A stretch of DNA of 64,000 bases from Bacillota bacterium (GTDB lineage: Bacteria > Bacillota > UBA4882 > UBA8346), in contig JARKQY010000021.1 of assembly GCA_029974635.1 (NCBI GenBank), positions 19,798 through 83,797 of the forward strand, in the 5' to 3' direction. Shown piece after piece: positions 36,131 to 45,065 of this stretch; positions within the stretch are counted from its first letter, which is position 1, and each line of letters opens with the position of its first letter. The position numbers and the translations under genes were made by a program. Under the pieces are notes generated by a model. The model was not told the origin of the DNA, searched no databases, and was given only the letters and a program-made list of their open reading frames with translations.

Positions 36131-36521
36131 ATATTTATGCTCACCTTTTATTACCTTTATATAAAGGATAATTTAAAGCTGATGAATTCAATTTGAATAA
36201 AAACTTTAGCTTAATATCCAAAGTAAGTCCGAAAGCGGGGTGAAAAACATTCATATTTAGCTGAACACATCGTTTTTCCGTTCGAATTATTTTCATAAAT
36301 ATTTTATTAAAAAAACTGATAATTAAGTGTAGTATAAAAAAAAAGTTAAGTAAAATACGACTTTTTTGTATTGTTACTATTTTGTTACGATGTTAAACTT
36401 AAATTATGGGATATTCCAAAATATAGAAGAAAGGGGTGTATAGAAGCTGTTATATTAAAGAAGTCTCAGTCTAGTAATCATCGAAAAACAGATTATTCAA
36501 TGAGAGTAAAGGAGGTCTAGA
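36131..36521 (+). promoter_or_regulatory. Upstream region of the GH16 gene with duplicated promoter block
   Basis: A candidate promoter TTGTTA (36371-36376), 17 bases, TAAACT (36394-36399). The surrounding block (ttttttgtattgttactatt, then ttgttacgatgttaaa) is nearly identical to 37611-37648 before the next GH16 gene. The leader from there to ATG 36522 is about 120 bases. AAAGGAGGT (36508-36516) is the ribosome site. Confidence 0.55.
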
Positions 36522-37298
36522 ATGATGAACAGAAAATATTTGTTTTTGATCTTGGTGTTTGTAATGGTTTTGGGGATGATAGGGCTCCCTACAGTTCATG
36601 CTGATTATACGCTGGTTTGGAGCGATGAATTCGACGGTTCAGCGGTGAACACCAACAACTGGACCTTTGAAACCGGCGGTGGCGGCTGGGGAAATAATGA
36701 ATTACAATACTACAAAGCAAATAATGCGACCGTTTCAGGGGGGGTCCTCACCATAACCGCCAAGAGGGAAAGCTATGGCGGTTATGCCTACACTTCCGCC
36801 CGTTTGAAGACACAAAATAAAAGAACATGGACTTACGGTAGAGTGATAGCCCGCCTAAAGGTGCCGAAAGGCCAGGGATTATGGCCGGCCTTCTGGATGC
36901 TCGGCAACAATATCAGCAGCGTAAGTTGGCCGAGATGCGGCGAGATCGATATTATGGAGCATGTAAACACGGATGATCTTTGTTATGGGACCATACACTG
37001 GGATTGCAACGGTTATGCAAATTACGGCGGCAGCAGACTGGTTTTAAATCATGTGGACACATGGAACAACTACAGAATCGATTGGACTCCTTCCTACATC
37101 CGCTGGTTCGTCAACGGCAATCAATATTGGGAAGCCAATATCGCCAATAGCATCAACAGCACCGAGGAATTTCACCGGCCGTTCTTTATCTTGTTGAACC
37201 TGGCCGTAGGCGGCAACTGGCCGGGCAGCCCCAATTCCAGCACACCCTTCCCGGCGAAATATCAAATTGACTATGTCCGGGTTTATCAGCAGAATTAA
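36522..37298 (+). CDS. Secreted single-domain GH16 beta-1,3-glucanase
   Basis: A 258-residue minimal GH16: signal peptide (1 to about 27, ending VHA) and a catalytic jelly roll up to DYVRVYQQN. RCGEIDIMEH supplies nucleophile Glu141 and acid/base Glu146. No binding module. Very similar in protein and DNA to the catalytic parts at 37824, 39691 and 47403, pointing to recent tandem duplication. Two adjacent ATG codons (36522, 36525) are possible starts. Its terminator is homologous to the one after 37824. Confidence 0.93.
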   Translation: MMNRKYLFLILVFVMVLGMIGLPTVHADYTLVWSDEFDGSAVNTNNWTFETGGGGWGNNELQYYKANNATVSGGVLTITAKRESYGGYAYTSARLKTQNKRTWTYGRVIARLKVPKGQGLWPAFWMLGNNISSVSWPRCGEIDIMEHVNTDDLCYGTIHWDCNGYANYGGSRLVLNHVDTWNNYRIDWTPSYIRWFVNGNQYWEANIANSINSTEEFHRPFFILLNLAVGGNWPGSPNSSTPFPAKYQIDYVRVYQQN

Positions 37299-37335
37299 AT
37301 CTAATAATTAAGTAATATTAAGTAATAAAAGCGGT

Positions 37336-37377
37336 AAACGGTGTGAAATAGCATAATTAGGTGTTTCACACCGTTTT
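37336..37377 (+). terminator. Intrinsic terminator, duplicated type
   Basis: Perfect 13-bp stem aaacggtgtgaaa / tttcacaccgttt; loop contains aattagg. The hairpin at 39228-39267 has the same stem and loop pattern. Confidence 0.8.
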
Positions 37378-37823
37378 GATTTTCGGCCGCAGGCACTAAA
37401 GGCTGATGCAAGCCTCCTGTTTTACAGGCGATCTTGACTGAATACAGAAGGAATTTTTGTTTATGCCGCAAGATTCTTCCTTCGATGCGAGTTTTTTTGC
37501 CGGCGATTCTTTTTTGCGGGGTTGAACAATTCGGAACGTTTTCTTAAGTATTTTGTCCATAAATTTATTAATTAAGTTTGGCGAAAAAGAATAATTAAGT
37601 AAAATATATTTTTTTTGTATTGTTACCATTTTGTTACGATGTTAAAATTATATTAATGACAAGCTAAAAAATATGATTCATAGTAATAGTTATGTATTAT
37701 GTATTCCTCAATATAACATTGTTTTTTACAGTATGAGAAAAAGGGGGTGATATGTAAAGTTAATACGGGTTTCGGTTCAGAAGCTATAGAAAACACTTTG
37801 TTCTATTTGATGAAGGAGGGAAA
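37378..37823 (+). promoter_or_regulatory. Upstream region of GH16-crystallin-CBM56 gene
   Basis: Promoter block duplicated from 36371-36399: TTGTTA (37620-37625), 17 bases, TAAAAT (37643-37648). About 175 bases of leader follow, with GAAGGAGGG before ATG 37824. The part 37378-37600 shows no gene that I can support. Confidence 0.55.
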
Positions 37824-39185
37824 ATGTTGAAAAGAAAGTATTTGTTTTTAGTTTTAGCGTTTGTAATGATTATCGGTATGTTAAGTATTCCTACCGCTCA
37901 TGGCGCTTACACACTGGTTTGGAGCGATGAATTTGACGGTTCATCGTTAAACACCTCTAACTGGACTTGTGAAATCGGCGGCGGCGGTTGGGGAAATAAC
38001 GAATTACAATACTACAGGGCTGAAAACGCTACCGTATCGGGAGGCGTTCTCACCATAACCGCCAAGAGGGAAAGCTATGGCGGTTATGCCTACACTTCAG
38101 CTCGTCTAAAGACACAAAACAAACGGACATGGACTTATGGTAGAGTGGAAGCCCGCCTGTTGGTGCCGAAAGGCCAGGGATTATGGCCGGCCTTCTGGAT
38201 GCTCGGCAACAATATCAGCAGCGTAAGCTGGCCCGCATGTGGTGAAATCGACATTATGGAACACGTAAATACGAATGACACTTTAATTGGCACCATACAC
38301 TGGGATTCTGGCGGTCATGCCTATTACGGCGGCGAGACAGGGGTTTCCAATATGGCCACATGGCATGTCTACAGTGTTGAATGGACTCCGTCTTATATTC
38401 GCTGGTTCGTTGACGGCCGTCAATATTGGGAAGCCAATATCGCCAACAGCATCAACAGCACCGAGGAATTCCACCGGCCGTTCTTTATCTTACTGAACCT
38501 GGCCGTGGGCGGTAACTGGCCGGGCAGCCCTAATTCCGGCACACCTTTCCCGGCGGAATACAAAATCGATTATGTCCGGGTTTATCAGGATGGCGGTGGC
38601 GGCGGCAACCCGACCCCGACACCCCAGCCCCCGCCGTCAAATGGCGTCACCTTCTATCAGGATATTAATTACGGCGGAACAGCCAGAACATTGGGCGCCG
38701 GCAACTACACCCTGTCCCAGTTGAATGCTGCGGGGATCCCCAATGACTGGATGTCTTCATTACGAGTTCCCAGCGGTTATACGGTTGTAGTTTACGAGCA
38801 TGATAATTTTGCCGGAAATACCTGGACCTTTACAGCGGATACTTCTTTTGTAGGATCGGCTTGTAATGACAAAATGTCATCCTGTAGAATTACTACGGGT
38901 GGCGGTTCGGGAAGCGGGTATACATATGGCGTGACCAACGTCAGTTCGAACCAGGCCAGGTTCTGGTTCAAACCCAGCGGCTGGACGTCAGGTTATGTGA
39001 TCCTGCACTATACCATGTCCGGGGCGGGGCAACAAAACGTGAACATGACCTATAACAGCGGTGCGGGACAATGGGAATACACAGCCGGTGGTTTGGTCTC
39101 CGGAAGATCAATTACCTATAATTTCACTTATAATCGGGACGGATTGCAATATGATAGCCCGAATGCAACGTGGACTAAGCCCTGA
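37824..39185 (+). CDS. Secreted GH16 with beta-gamma crystallin and CBM56 modules
   Basis: A 453-residue enzyme: signal peptide (1-27), GH16 (28-260) with GEIDIMEH (Glu141, Glu146), Pro/Thr linker, a beta-gamma crystallin-type domain (about 272-365: VTFYQDINYGGTARTLGAGNY, WMSSLRVPSGYTVVVYEHDNFAG in part) and a CBM56 (about 370-453: ARFWFKPSGWTSGYVILHY). Bacterial beta-gamma crystallins usually bind Ca2+ and stabilise secreted proteins. CBM56 is a beta-1,3-glucan-binding family, as also found at 30138. It follows the single-domain GH16 and shares promoter and terminator sequences with it. Confidence 0.92.
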   Translation: MLKRKYLFLVLAFVMIIGMLSIPTAHGAYTLVWSDEFDGSSLNTSNWTCEIGGGGWGNNELQYYRAENATVSGGVLTITAKRESYGGYAYTSARLKTQNKRTWTYGRVEARLLVPKGQGLWPAFWMLGNNISSVSWPACGEIDIMEHVNTNDTLIGTIHWDSGGHAYYGGETGVSNMATWHVYSVEWTPSYIRWFVDGRQYWEANIANSINSTEEFHRPFFILLNLAVGGNWPGSPNSGTPFPAEYKIDYVRVYQDGGGGGNPTPTPQPPPSNGVTFYQDINYGGTARTLGAGNYTLSQLNAAGIPNDWMSSLRVPSGYTVVVYEHDNFAGNTWTFTADTSFVGSACNDKMSSCRITTGGGSGSGYTYGVTNVSSNQARFWFKPSGWTSGYVILHYTMSGAGQQNVNMTYNSGAGQWEYTAGGLVSGRSITYNFTYNRDGLQYDSPNATWTKP

Positions 39186-39227
39186 ACTGTTGCAGTTAAT
39201 GGGCTAGAAAACGAATAAGCGAAAAAG

Positions 39228-39267
39228 CGGTGTGGAATGCAAATTAGGCGTTCCGCACCGTTTTTTT
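39228..39267 (+). terminator. Intrinsic terminator, duplicated type
   Basis: Stem cggtgtggaa / ttccgcaccg with one G-T pair and a loop containing aattagg, followed by seven T residues. Homologous to 37336-37377. Confidence 0.85.
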
Positions 39268-39690
39268 ATGTTTTATCCAGAAAGATTATAATTCGATGAT
39301 AAAACCGCAAAAGAATCGGTTCATCCAGCTAGAGCGATTTTCTCATCGGTTTATTCCCGTTAAAATCCGTCTCTTACTTTAAGGAAAATGGAAAATGATA
39401 AAAATGGATGAAAATCTACGAAAAATAAAGCTAATTCATTCGATCGTCAAATTGGCATCGTTTCCAAAAACATTACGGAAATGTTAACAAGTTTTTATAA
39501 AATGGTTAAAGACTTTATAATAAAGTAAGAAAACGATTTTTGTGAATAGGGAATAAAATATCGGCAGTTGAGAAAGGAGGCTGAAACAGCGCTTTCAATT
39601 GTTTTAGTAAGTATTGGTGTTGTTATTTTTCGGAGATAAATTTGTAACATTAGACATTACACCTTGACATTTAATGAAGGAGGAGAAAAG
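39268..39690 (+). promoter_or_regulatory. Upstream region of GH16-trefoil gene
   Basis: Operator-like palindrome aacatt-acgga-aatgtt (39469-39485), then the block ttttataaaatgg and TATAAT (39516-39521). The spacing and sequence of this block are shared with 42722-42750, 47151-47180 and 52341-52369. The leader is about 165 bases and includes a small hairpin gctgaaacagc (about 39582). AAGGAGGAG precedes ATG 39691. Confidence 0.55.
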
Positions 39691-40878
39691 ATGTTTCGCG
39701 GAAAAATTTTTTTGTTGGTATTGATCACTGTATTGACACTGGGGTTATTGGGAATTCCTACTGCGCACGGCGCTTACACGTTGGTTTGGAGCGATGAATT
39801 TGACGGCTCAGCGGTGAATACCGCTAACTGGACCTTTGAAACCGGTGGTGGCGGCTGGGGAAATAACGAATTACAATATTATAGGGCTGAAAACGCTACC
39901 GTGTCGGGCGGCGTTCTCACTATTACTGCTAAAAAGGAAAATTATGGAGGGTACGCTTACACTTCCGCCCGTTTGAAGACACAAAATAAAAGGACATGGA
40001 CTTACGGGAGAATAGAAGCCCGCCTTCAGGTCCCCCAGGGACAGGGATACTGGCCGGCTTTTTGGATGCTCGGCAATAATTTCAGCAGTGTGGGTTGGCC
40101 GGCATGTGGCGAAATCGATATTATGGAATGTGTAAACACTACCAGCACATGTGTGGGTACCATACATTGGAATAGTGGCGGCCATGTTTCCTATGGCGGC
40201 AGCCGGGGTGTTTCCGGTATGACGGGATGGCACACCTACAGCATCGAATGGACTCCTTCCAGTATAAAATGGTTTGTGGACGGGGTTCAATACCATGAGG
40301 CCAATATCGCCAACAGCATCAACAGTACCGAAGAATTTCACCGTCCGTTCTTCCTGATCTTGAATTTCGCCGTGGGCGGTAACTGGCCCGGCAGTCCCAG
40401 TTCCAGCACGGTATTCCCGGCAGCATATAAAATCGACTATGTCCGGGTATATCAAGATAATGGCGGAACTCCCACCCCGCCTCCATCGGGTGGAACCGTC
40501 AGTATTAGATGCAGTGCAAATAATTTGTATGCTTCCGCCGACCTTAATGTTGGGAATTATGTAATCGGAAACCGTTCTTCGGTTAGTACTTGGGAACAGT
40601 TCACCCAGGTAACCAATTCCGATGGAACCGTATCGTTCAGAGCAAGTGCGAACGGTATGTATGTATCGGCTGATACCAATCTGGGCGGAAGATTGATAGC
40701 CAACCGCTCATCCATCGGCACCTGGGAGAAATTCCGCAAAATTAACAACAGCAATGGCACGGTTTCTCTCCAGGCACTTTCAAATAACATGTATGTATGC
40801 TGCGACCTTAATGAAAGTGCTTATTTGATAGCCAACCGGTCATCCGCCGGCACTTGGGAACAGTTTACCATTCGATAA
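39691..40878 (+). CDS. Secreted GH16 with fascin-like beta-trefoil module
   Basis: A 395-residue enzyme: signal peptide (1 to about 27), GH16 (28-260) with GEIDIMEC (Glu141, Glu146), a short Pro/Thr linker, and three repeats of about 42 residues (about 268-395), each of the form VSxxxxANxxYxxADxNxGxxLIANRSSxxTWExF. Three such repeats make a beta-trefoil of the fascin-like type; the equivalent domain occurs at the ends of 43011 and 45066. A carbohydrate-binding role is inferred from its position. ATG 39691 follows GAAGGAGGAG. Confidence 0.9.
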   Translation: MFRGKIFLLVLITVLTLGLLGIPTAHGAYTLVWSDEFDGSAVNTANWTFETGGGGWGNNELQYYRAENATVSGGVLTITAKKENYGGYAYTSARLKTQNKRTWTYGRIEARLQVPQGQGYWPAFWMLGNNFSSVGWPACGEIDIMECVNTTSTCVGTIHWNSGGHVSYGGSRGVSGMTGWHTYSIEWTPSSIKWFVDGVQYHEANIANSINSTEEFHRPFFLILNFAVGGNWPGSPSSSTVFPAAYKIDYVRVYQDNGGTPTPPPSGGTVSIRCSANNLYASADLNVGNYVIGNRSSVSTWEQFTQVTNSDGTVSFRASANGMYVSADTNLGGRLIANRSSIGTWEKFRKINNSNGTVSLQALSNNMYVCCDLNESAYLIANRSSAGTWEQFTIR

Positions 40879-40932
40879 TCAAATTTCCGAATAATAAATT
40901 ACGGTCTGCGGTATTAGTTTGTGTAACTACAG

Positions 40933-40962
40933 GGAGCAGTCCAAGCGGGCTGCTCTCTTTCT
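40933..40962 (+). terminator. Intrinsic terminator
   Basis: Stem gagcagtcc / gggctgctc (one G-T pair), short loop, then tctttct. Confidence 0.7.
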
Positions 40963-41095
40963 ATATAAGTCGAAATAAGTTTGTTAATTGAATAGAATCA
41001 AATTACTTTTACGAATAATCATATAATAAGCAGGGGGAATGCAGCTTTTGTCGAAGATAAAATTAAATAGGAAACGATATAGTTGGTGATGTACA

Positions 41096-42541
41096 ATGAG
41101 CCGTACCATTAAGGATGTTGCTAGAAAAGCCCGGGTTTCCATTACTACGGTTTCACGAGTGGTGAATAACCAGGGACCGGTCACGCCGGAGACCCGTGAG
41201 AAAGTTTTGGCGGCAATTGAAGCTTTGGAATATACGCCCAACTTTACCGCAAAGCGGATGCGGAATAGCGATCTCAAAACTATCGGGGTGGTTGTGCCTG
41301 ATATTTCTGATCTGTATTACAGTGGATTTGTCAATGGAATCCAGGAAAAAGCCAACGAAACCGACTGCCGTTTAATTATTTGCTGTTCTCGAAACAACAT
41401 TGGCAAAGAACGTGATTATGTCAAATATTTATATAATGGCAGTGTGGATGGGCTGATTTTTATCTCGCCCTGTATTTCGGTTGCGGAAATTAATACAATC
41501 ACTGCCAAGCAGTCTGTGGTTGTTTGCGGAAACAACTTGCAGCTTGATAATGTTCAGTCCATTATTTCGGACAATGTATCCGGAGGGTATCAAGCCGTAA
41601 AGCATTTTCATACGCATCAAATAAAAAAAATCGCCTATATCGGCGGGGTAGCGCAGGAACGGGATTACACGCACTGGGAAAGATTATCAGGATATCAAAA
41701 AGGAATGGCCGAGTGTGGCTTGGAAATAATGGCAGGGTATATTGAAAATGGTTATTATACGAAAGATGGCGGCGAATATGCTTTTACCAGGTTGATGAAT
41801 CTTAGGGAACCTCCGGAAGCAGTTTTTTGCATCAACGATAAAGTTGCTTCCGGAGTTATAAAAGCAGCCCGGAAAGCAGGAATCAAAGTTCCGGAAGAAC
41901 TGAAATTAATTGGTTTCGACAATACTGCAATCTGTGAATATACTACTCCGACCTTGACCAGTCTCGATCCATCGACCTATCAGATCGGGACCTTGTTGTT
42001 TGAGAAATTGATGACCAGTTTGAACCAGCCGGAATCCCGGATTAAGAATGAGATTCAGGTTATTTATCCCAGATTAGTTATCCGGGAGTCTTGCGGCTGT
42101 GTACAGAATACACAACCTGAGCCCGTTATCGACCTGGATTCCAACCGAATCATCATCAATGATAACATTACCGGCGATGGCAATTACCAGTTTGAATATT
42201 GCGGGATGTGGAACTATAGCGTTGATCCGGAAGCGTATCAGGAAGATAATCATTGGTCATTCATTCCGGAAAGTTATTGTTTGATGCGTTTCTATGGCAC
42301 TCAACTCAGATTATACGCAGCCCGGGACCCCCGCCACGGGATGGCGGCGATTTCCGTCGATGGCGGGGAAGAGGTTCTGATTGATTGTTTCGGGGCGAAA
42401 AGAGAGAATAATGTGATACTATATACAAGTCCCGAGTTGCCTCAGGGTGATCATTTATTAAAAATCAGGGTCACCGGACAGAAAAGTCCGGAGTCTTACG
42501 GAACTTCCATCTCCATCGACAAGGTGGAAGTTATTATATAG
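41096..42541 (+). CDS. LacI-family regulator fused to a C-terminal carbohydrate-binding-like beta-sandwich (1 of 3)
   Basis: A 481-residue protein. Residues 1-60 form the LacI DNA-binding head (TIKDVARKARVSITTVSRVVNN in part); about 60-335 form the sugar-binding-protein-like effector core ending RESCGC. Family members normally stop here. About 135 further residues (from SNRIIINDN, about 348, to the end) form a compact beta-rich domain with AYQEDNHWS, YGTQLRLYAARDPRHGMAA, SVDGGEEVLIDCFG and LLKIRVTG. This pattern matches beta-sandwich modules attached to secreted glycosidases. No signal peptide or membrane segment. Likely controls the uronate-polymer and GH16 genes next to it (inference). Confidence 0.9.
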   Translation: MSRTIKDVARKARVSITTVSRVVNNQGPVTPETREKVLAAIEALEYTPNFTAKRMRNSDLKTIGVVVPDISDLYYSGFVNGIQEKANETDCRLIICCSRNNIGKERDYVKYLYNGSVDGLIFISPCISVAEINTITAKQSVVVCGNNLQLDNVQSIISDNVSGGYQAVKHFHTHQIKKIAYIGGVAQERDYTHWERLSGYQKGMAECGLEIMAGYIENGYYTKDGGEYAFTRLMNLREPPEAVFCINDKVASGVIKAARKAGIKVPEELKLIGFDNTAICEYTTPTLTSLDPSTYQIGTLLFEKLMTSLNQPESRIKNEIQVIYPRLVIRESCGCVQNTQPEPVIDLDSNRIIINDNITGDGNYQFEYCGMWNYSVDPEAYQEDNHWSFIPESYCLMRFYGTQLRLYAARDPRHGMAAISVDGGEEVLIDCFGAKRENNVILYTSPELPQGDHLLKIRVTGQKSPESYGTSISIDKVEVII

Positions 42542-42680
42542 TAAAAATAGTTACTCGTTTTCAAGGTATCTGGCTATTTAGTAATTAAAAAATTGCGGTT
42601 CATGGTTTAAAATATTGCTTAATATAGAGGTACCATAAGTAATCATTCGTAATATAGAGATGATTTGATTCAACGGCAAA

Positions 42681-42905
42681 ATGTTAACGTTTTTTTATTT
42701 TTTTAAGGGCCATTCACTGGCTTTGGTAAAATCGCGAAAGCATCTATAATAAAAGGCAGAGGATGAATCTTTTAAGTATTATTGAAAACGTTTTTACATT
42801 CTCATTGAACCGGGCCTCATGATGAATCATTTGATCATAAATTCTCTCTCCTTTTTTCTTGCGCCTTCAAGAGTAACTTTTATTGGAGGCGTGCCTTTTA
42901 TTTTT
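42681..42905 (+). promoter_or_regulatory. Operator, promoter and leader hairpin before the GH88/105 gene
   Basis: atgttaacgtttttt (42681-42695) is an upstream LacI-type site. ttggtaaaat and TATAAT (42745-42750) form the shared promoter block. gaaaacgtttttac (42784-42797) is a second LacI-type site downstream of the start point. A leader hairpin cgccttcaa / ttggaggcg (42862-42870, 42883-42891) followed by ccttttattttt looks like a terminator and resembles the one at 47246-47285. The rest of the 469-bp gap has only the ribosome site GGGAGGATA. Confidence 0.6.
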
Positions 42906-43010
42906 CATCAATTCTAATTCAGCAGCAATAGGATAATTATTCCGGAAAGGGGGTGGAAAGATTAAAGAAACGGTTCTTACGAATAAAAAATAGATGGGGA
43001 GGATATAGGT

Positions 43011-45032
43011 ATGAGTAAAACAACATCAAGGTTCATTTTACTTTTGAGCGTGTTCATCTTTATTGCACTGGTATTATTTGCGTCGCCTATGGGCACAAAT
43101 GCCGCAATATGGCAATCCAGCAATAATTTTTCAACCGGTACCGTTATTTTAGGTACTGGAAGTTCCGGACTGCTGTCTATAGAATTTGATGTTACTCCTT
43201 TATATAACAATATTGATGGAGTAATAGGGTATGCAGACGGCACGACAAATATAACCGGCTATTCAAGCTTGGGAATGATTGTACGAATGAATACCGGCGG
43301 GACCTTTGACGTAAGAGATGGCGCCGTATACCAGGCGGTGAAGACGGTTGCTTATACAGCCAATTCGACTTATCATGTAAAAATTGTCACAAATATTGCC
43401 AGTAAAAAATTTGATGTTTGGGTCAATAGAATCGGACAGCCGCAGGTACAGATAGCAAGCGCTTACTCATACAGGAGCGATGCGCCTGCAATAAACAGCA
43501 TAGGAAAGGTTTGCCTCTATAGCACAACCAATCAGGCGTTCTCTGTAAATAATCATAAAATAGCTAATCTGGACGTTTATCCTGGACAGGCGTCAGTTTT
43601 AAATGCAATGAGGACGGTTAACGATTACTGGATTAACGGACACCTTGACGGAGGAGATCGCTTATGGGCAAATGGCGTATACCATACAGGCAATACGGCC
43701 TGTTTTGATGCAACCCAAGATTTGAAATACTATAATCATTCAACAGCTTGGTCCCAAAAACTCGCTTGGAAAATTAATAATGGTACACTTACAGGATATG
43801 CCGACGACCAAGTCGCCGGAACTACTTTCATTAAACTATATCAGCTTCAGCCGGCCGACTATAAAATAGCTAATATCAAAGCGAACATCGATGCAATGGT
43901 CAACAATTCAAAGATAGATGATTGGTGGTGGATTGACGCGTTTTATATGGCAATGCCCATATTCACCAAACTAGGGGTTATATACAATAATAATTCATAC
44001 TTTAACAAAATGTACGCTTTATACAATGATAATAAAGTGCGTAGAGGCTTATACGATAATATATCCCATCTATGGTACAGGGATGAAGGCCAAAAATATC
44101 CTCAAAAGAAAACCCCTGCCGGCAATAAAGTGTTCTGGTCCAGAGGTAACGGTTGGGTGTTCGGCGCCATGGTGAAAATTCTCGATGAACTACCGGCAAG
44201 CGATCCGCACTATAATGAATATTTAACCGTATTCAAGGATATGGCCGCCGCTTTAAAAGACAGACAACGTTCGGATGGCTTCTGGAATGTAAGTCTTGAT
44301 GACCCTAACGATTATGGTGGTTCTGAAACAAGCGGAACAGCCGCGTTTACATACGGCATGGCATGGGGAATCAGAAAAGGCCATCTTAATAGCGCGACAT
44401 ACAAGCCTGTAGTTGCGAAAGCGTGGAATGGACTGGTTAACAGCGCAGTACAGCCTTCAGGCAAATTAGGCTATGTCCAGGGTGTAGGATATGCGCCCTT
44501 ATCCAGCCAGCCTGTGACTTCCGAAAGCACCAGTGATTTTGGTGTAGGACTGTTCCTGCTTGCCGGGAGCGAAGTTGTGAAGCTCTGTAATGACTATTCT
44601 GCTCCTCCAAAAGCAGTATTACCTGGGTCGAATCAAGTAATAGCTCTTAAGGCCGCCGCCAATGGCAAATACGTTGCGGCGGAAAACCAAGGAGCAAGCT
44701 CGCTGAGAGCAGACAGGGCTTCTGCAGGCACATGGGAGCAATTTGAGATAGTTGATCTGGGAAACAACCGGATTGCTTTGAAATCTCTCATAAACGGCAG
44801 ATACGTGTGTGCGGATAACTATGGAAATGATCCATTGATAGCGAATAAAACTGCAATCGGAACCTGGGAAACCTTTGAGGTCATTACGCTTCCCGACGGA
44901 AAGAAGGTACTTAAAGCGTTGGCAAATAACAAGTACGTATGTGCAGATCTGAACCGTGCAGTTGCCGGTGAATTGATAGCCGACAGGGCATCCTACAGTA
45001 CCTGGGAGACATTTGAATTCATTTCCCAGTAA
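43011..45032 (+). CDS. Secreted GH88/GH105-like unsaturated uronyl hydrolase with beta-trefoil
   Basis: A 673-residue secreted protein: signal peptide (1 to about 32), an N-terminal beta-sandwich of concanavalin type (about 33-190), an (alpha/alpha)6 barrel of the PF07470 family (about 195-530) and a fascin-like beta-trefoil (about 540-673). Barrel landmarks are DDWWWIDAFYMAMP, LWYRDEG, FWSRGNGWVFGAMVKIL and SGTAAFTYGMAWGI. Enzymes of this family remove unsaturated uronic acids left by polysaccharide lyases, which fits the putative lyase encoded next. ATA and AGC codons are more frequent than in the GH16 genes, a possible sign of transfer. Start ATG 43011 behind GGGAGG. Confidence 0.82.
   Translation: MSKTTSRFILLLSVFIFIALVLFASPMGTNAAIWQSSNNFSTGTVILGTGSSGLLSIEFDVTPLYNNIDGVIGYADGTTNITGYSSLGMIVRMNTGGTFDVRDGAVYQAVKTVAYTANSTYHVKIVTNIASKKFDVWVNRIGQPQVQIASAYSYRSDAPAINSIGKVCLYSTTNQAFSVNNHKIANLDVYPGQASVLNAMRTVNDYWINGHLDGGDRLWANGVYHTGNTACFDATQDLKYYNHSTAWSQKLAWKINNGTLTGYADDQVAGTTFIKLYQLQPADYKIANIKANIDAMVNNSKIDDWWWIDAFYMAMPIFTKLGVIYNNNSYFNKMYALYNDNKVRRGLYDNISHLWYRDEGQKYPQKKTPAGNKVFWSRGNGWVFGAMVKILDELPASDPHYNEYLTVFKDMAAALKDRQRSDGFWNVSLDDPNDYGGSETSGTAAFTYGMAWGIRKGHLNSATYKPVVAKAWNGLVNSAVQPSGKLGYVQGVGYAPLSSQPVTSESTSDFGVGLFLLAGSEVVKLCNDYSAPPKAVLPGSNQVIALKAAANGKYVAAENQGASSLRADRASAGTWEQFEIVDLGNNRIALKSLINGRYVCADNYGNDPLIANKTAIGTWETFEVITLPDGKKVLKALANNKYVCADLNRAVAGELIADRASYSTWETFEFISQ
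44623..45032 (+). repeat. Duplicated trefoil-coding segment, copy 1
   Basis: About 410 bp that match 46366-46775 closely. Scattered substitutions occur in the first two thirds; the last 130 bp differ at about one position. Looks like duplication with later gene conversion. Confidence 0.75.
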
Positions 45033-45065
45033 TGATAAGGATTTGATAATGAGGAGGATATGTTC

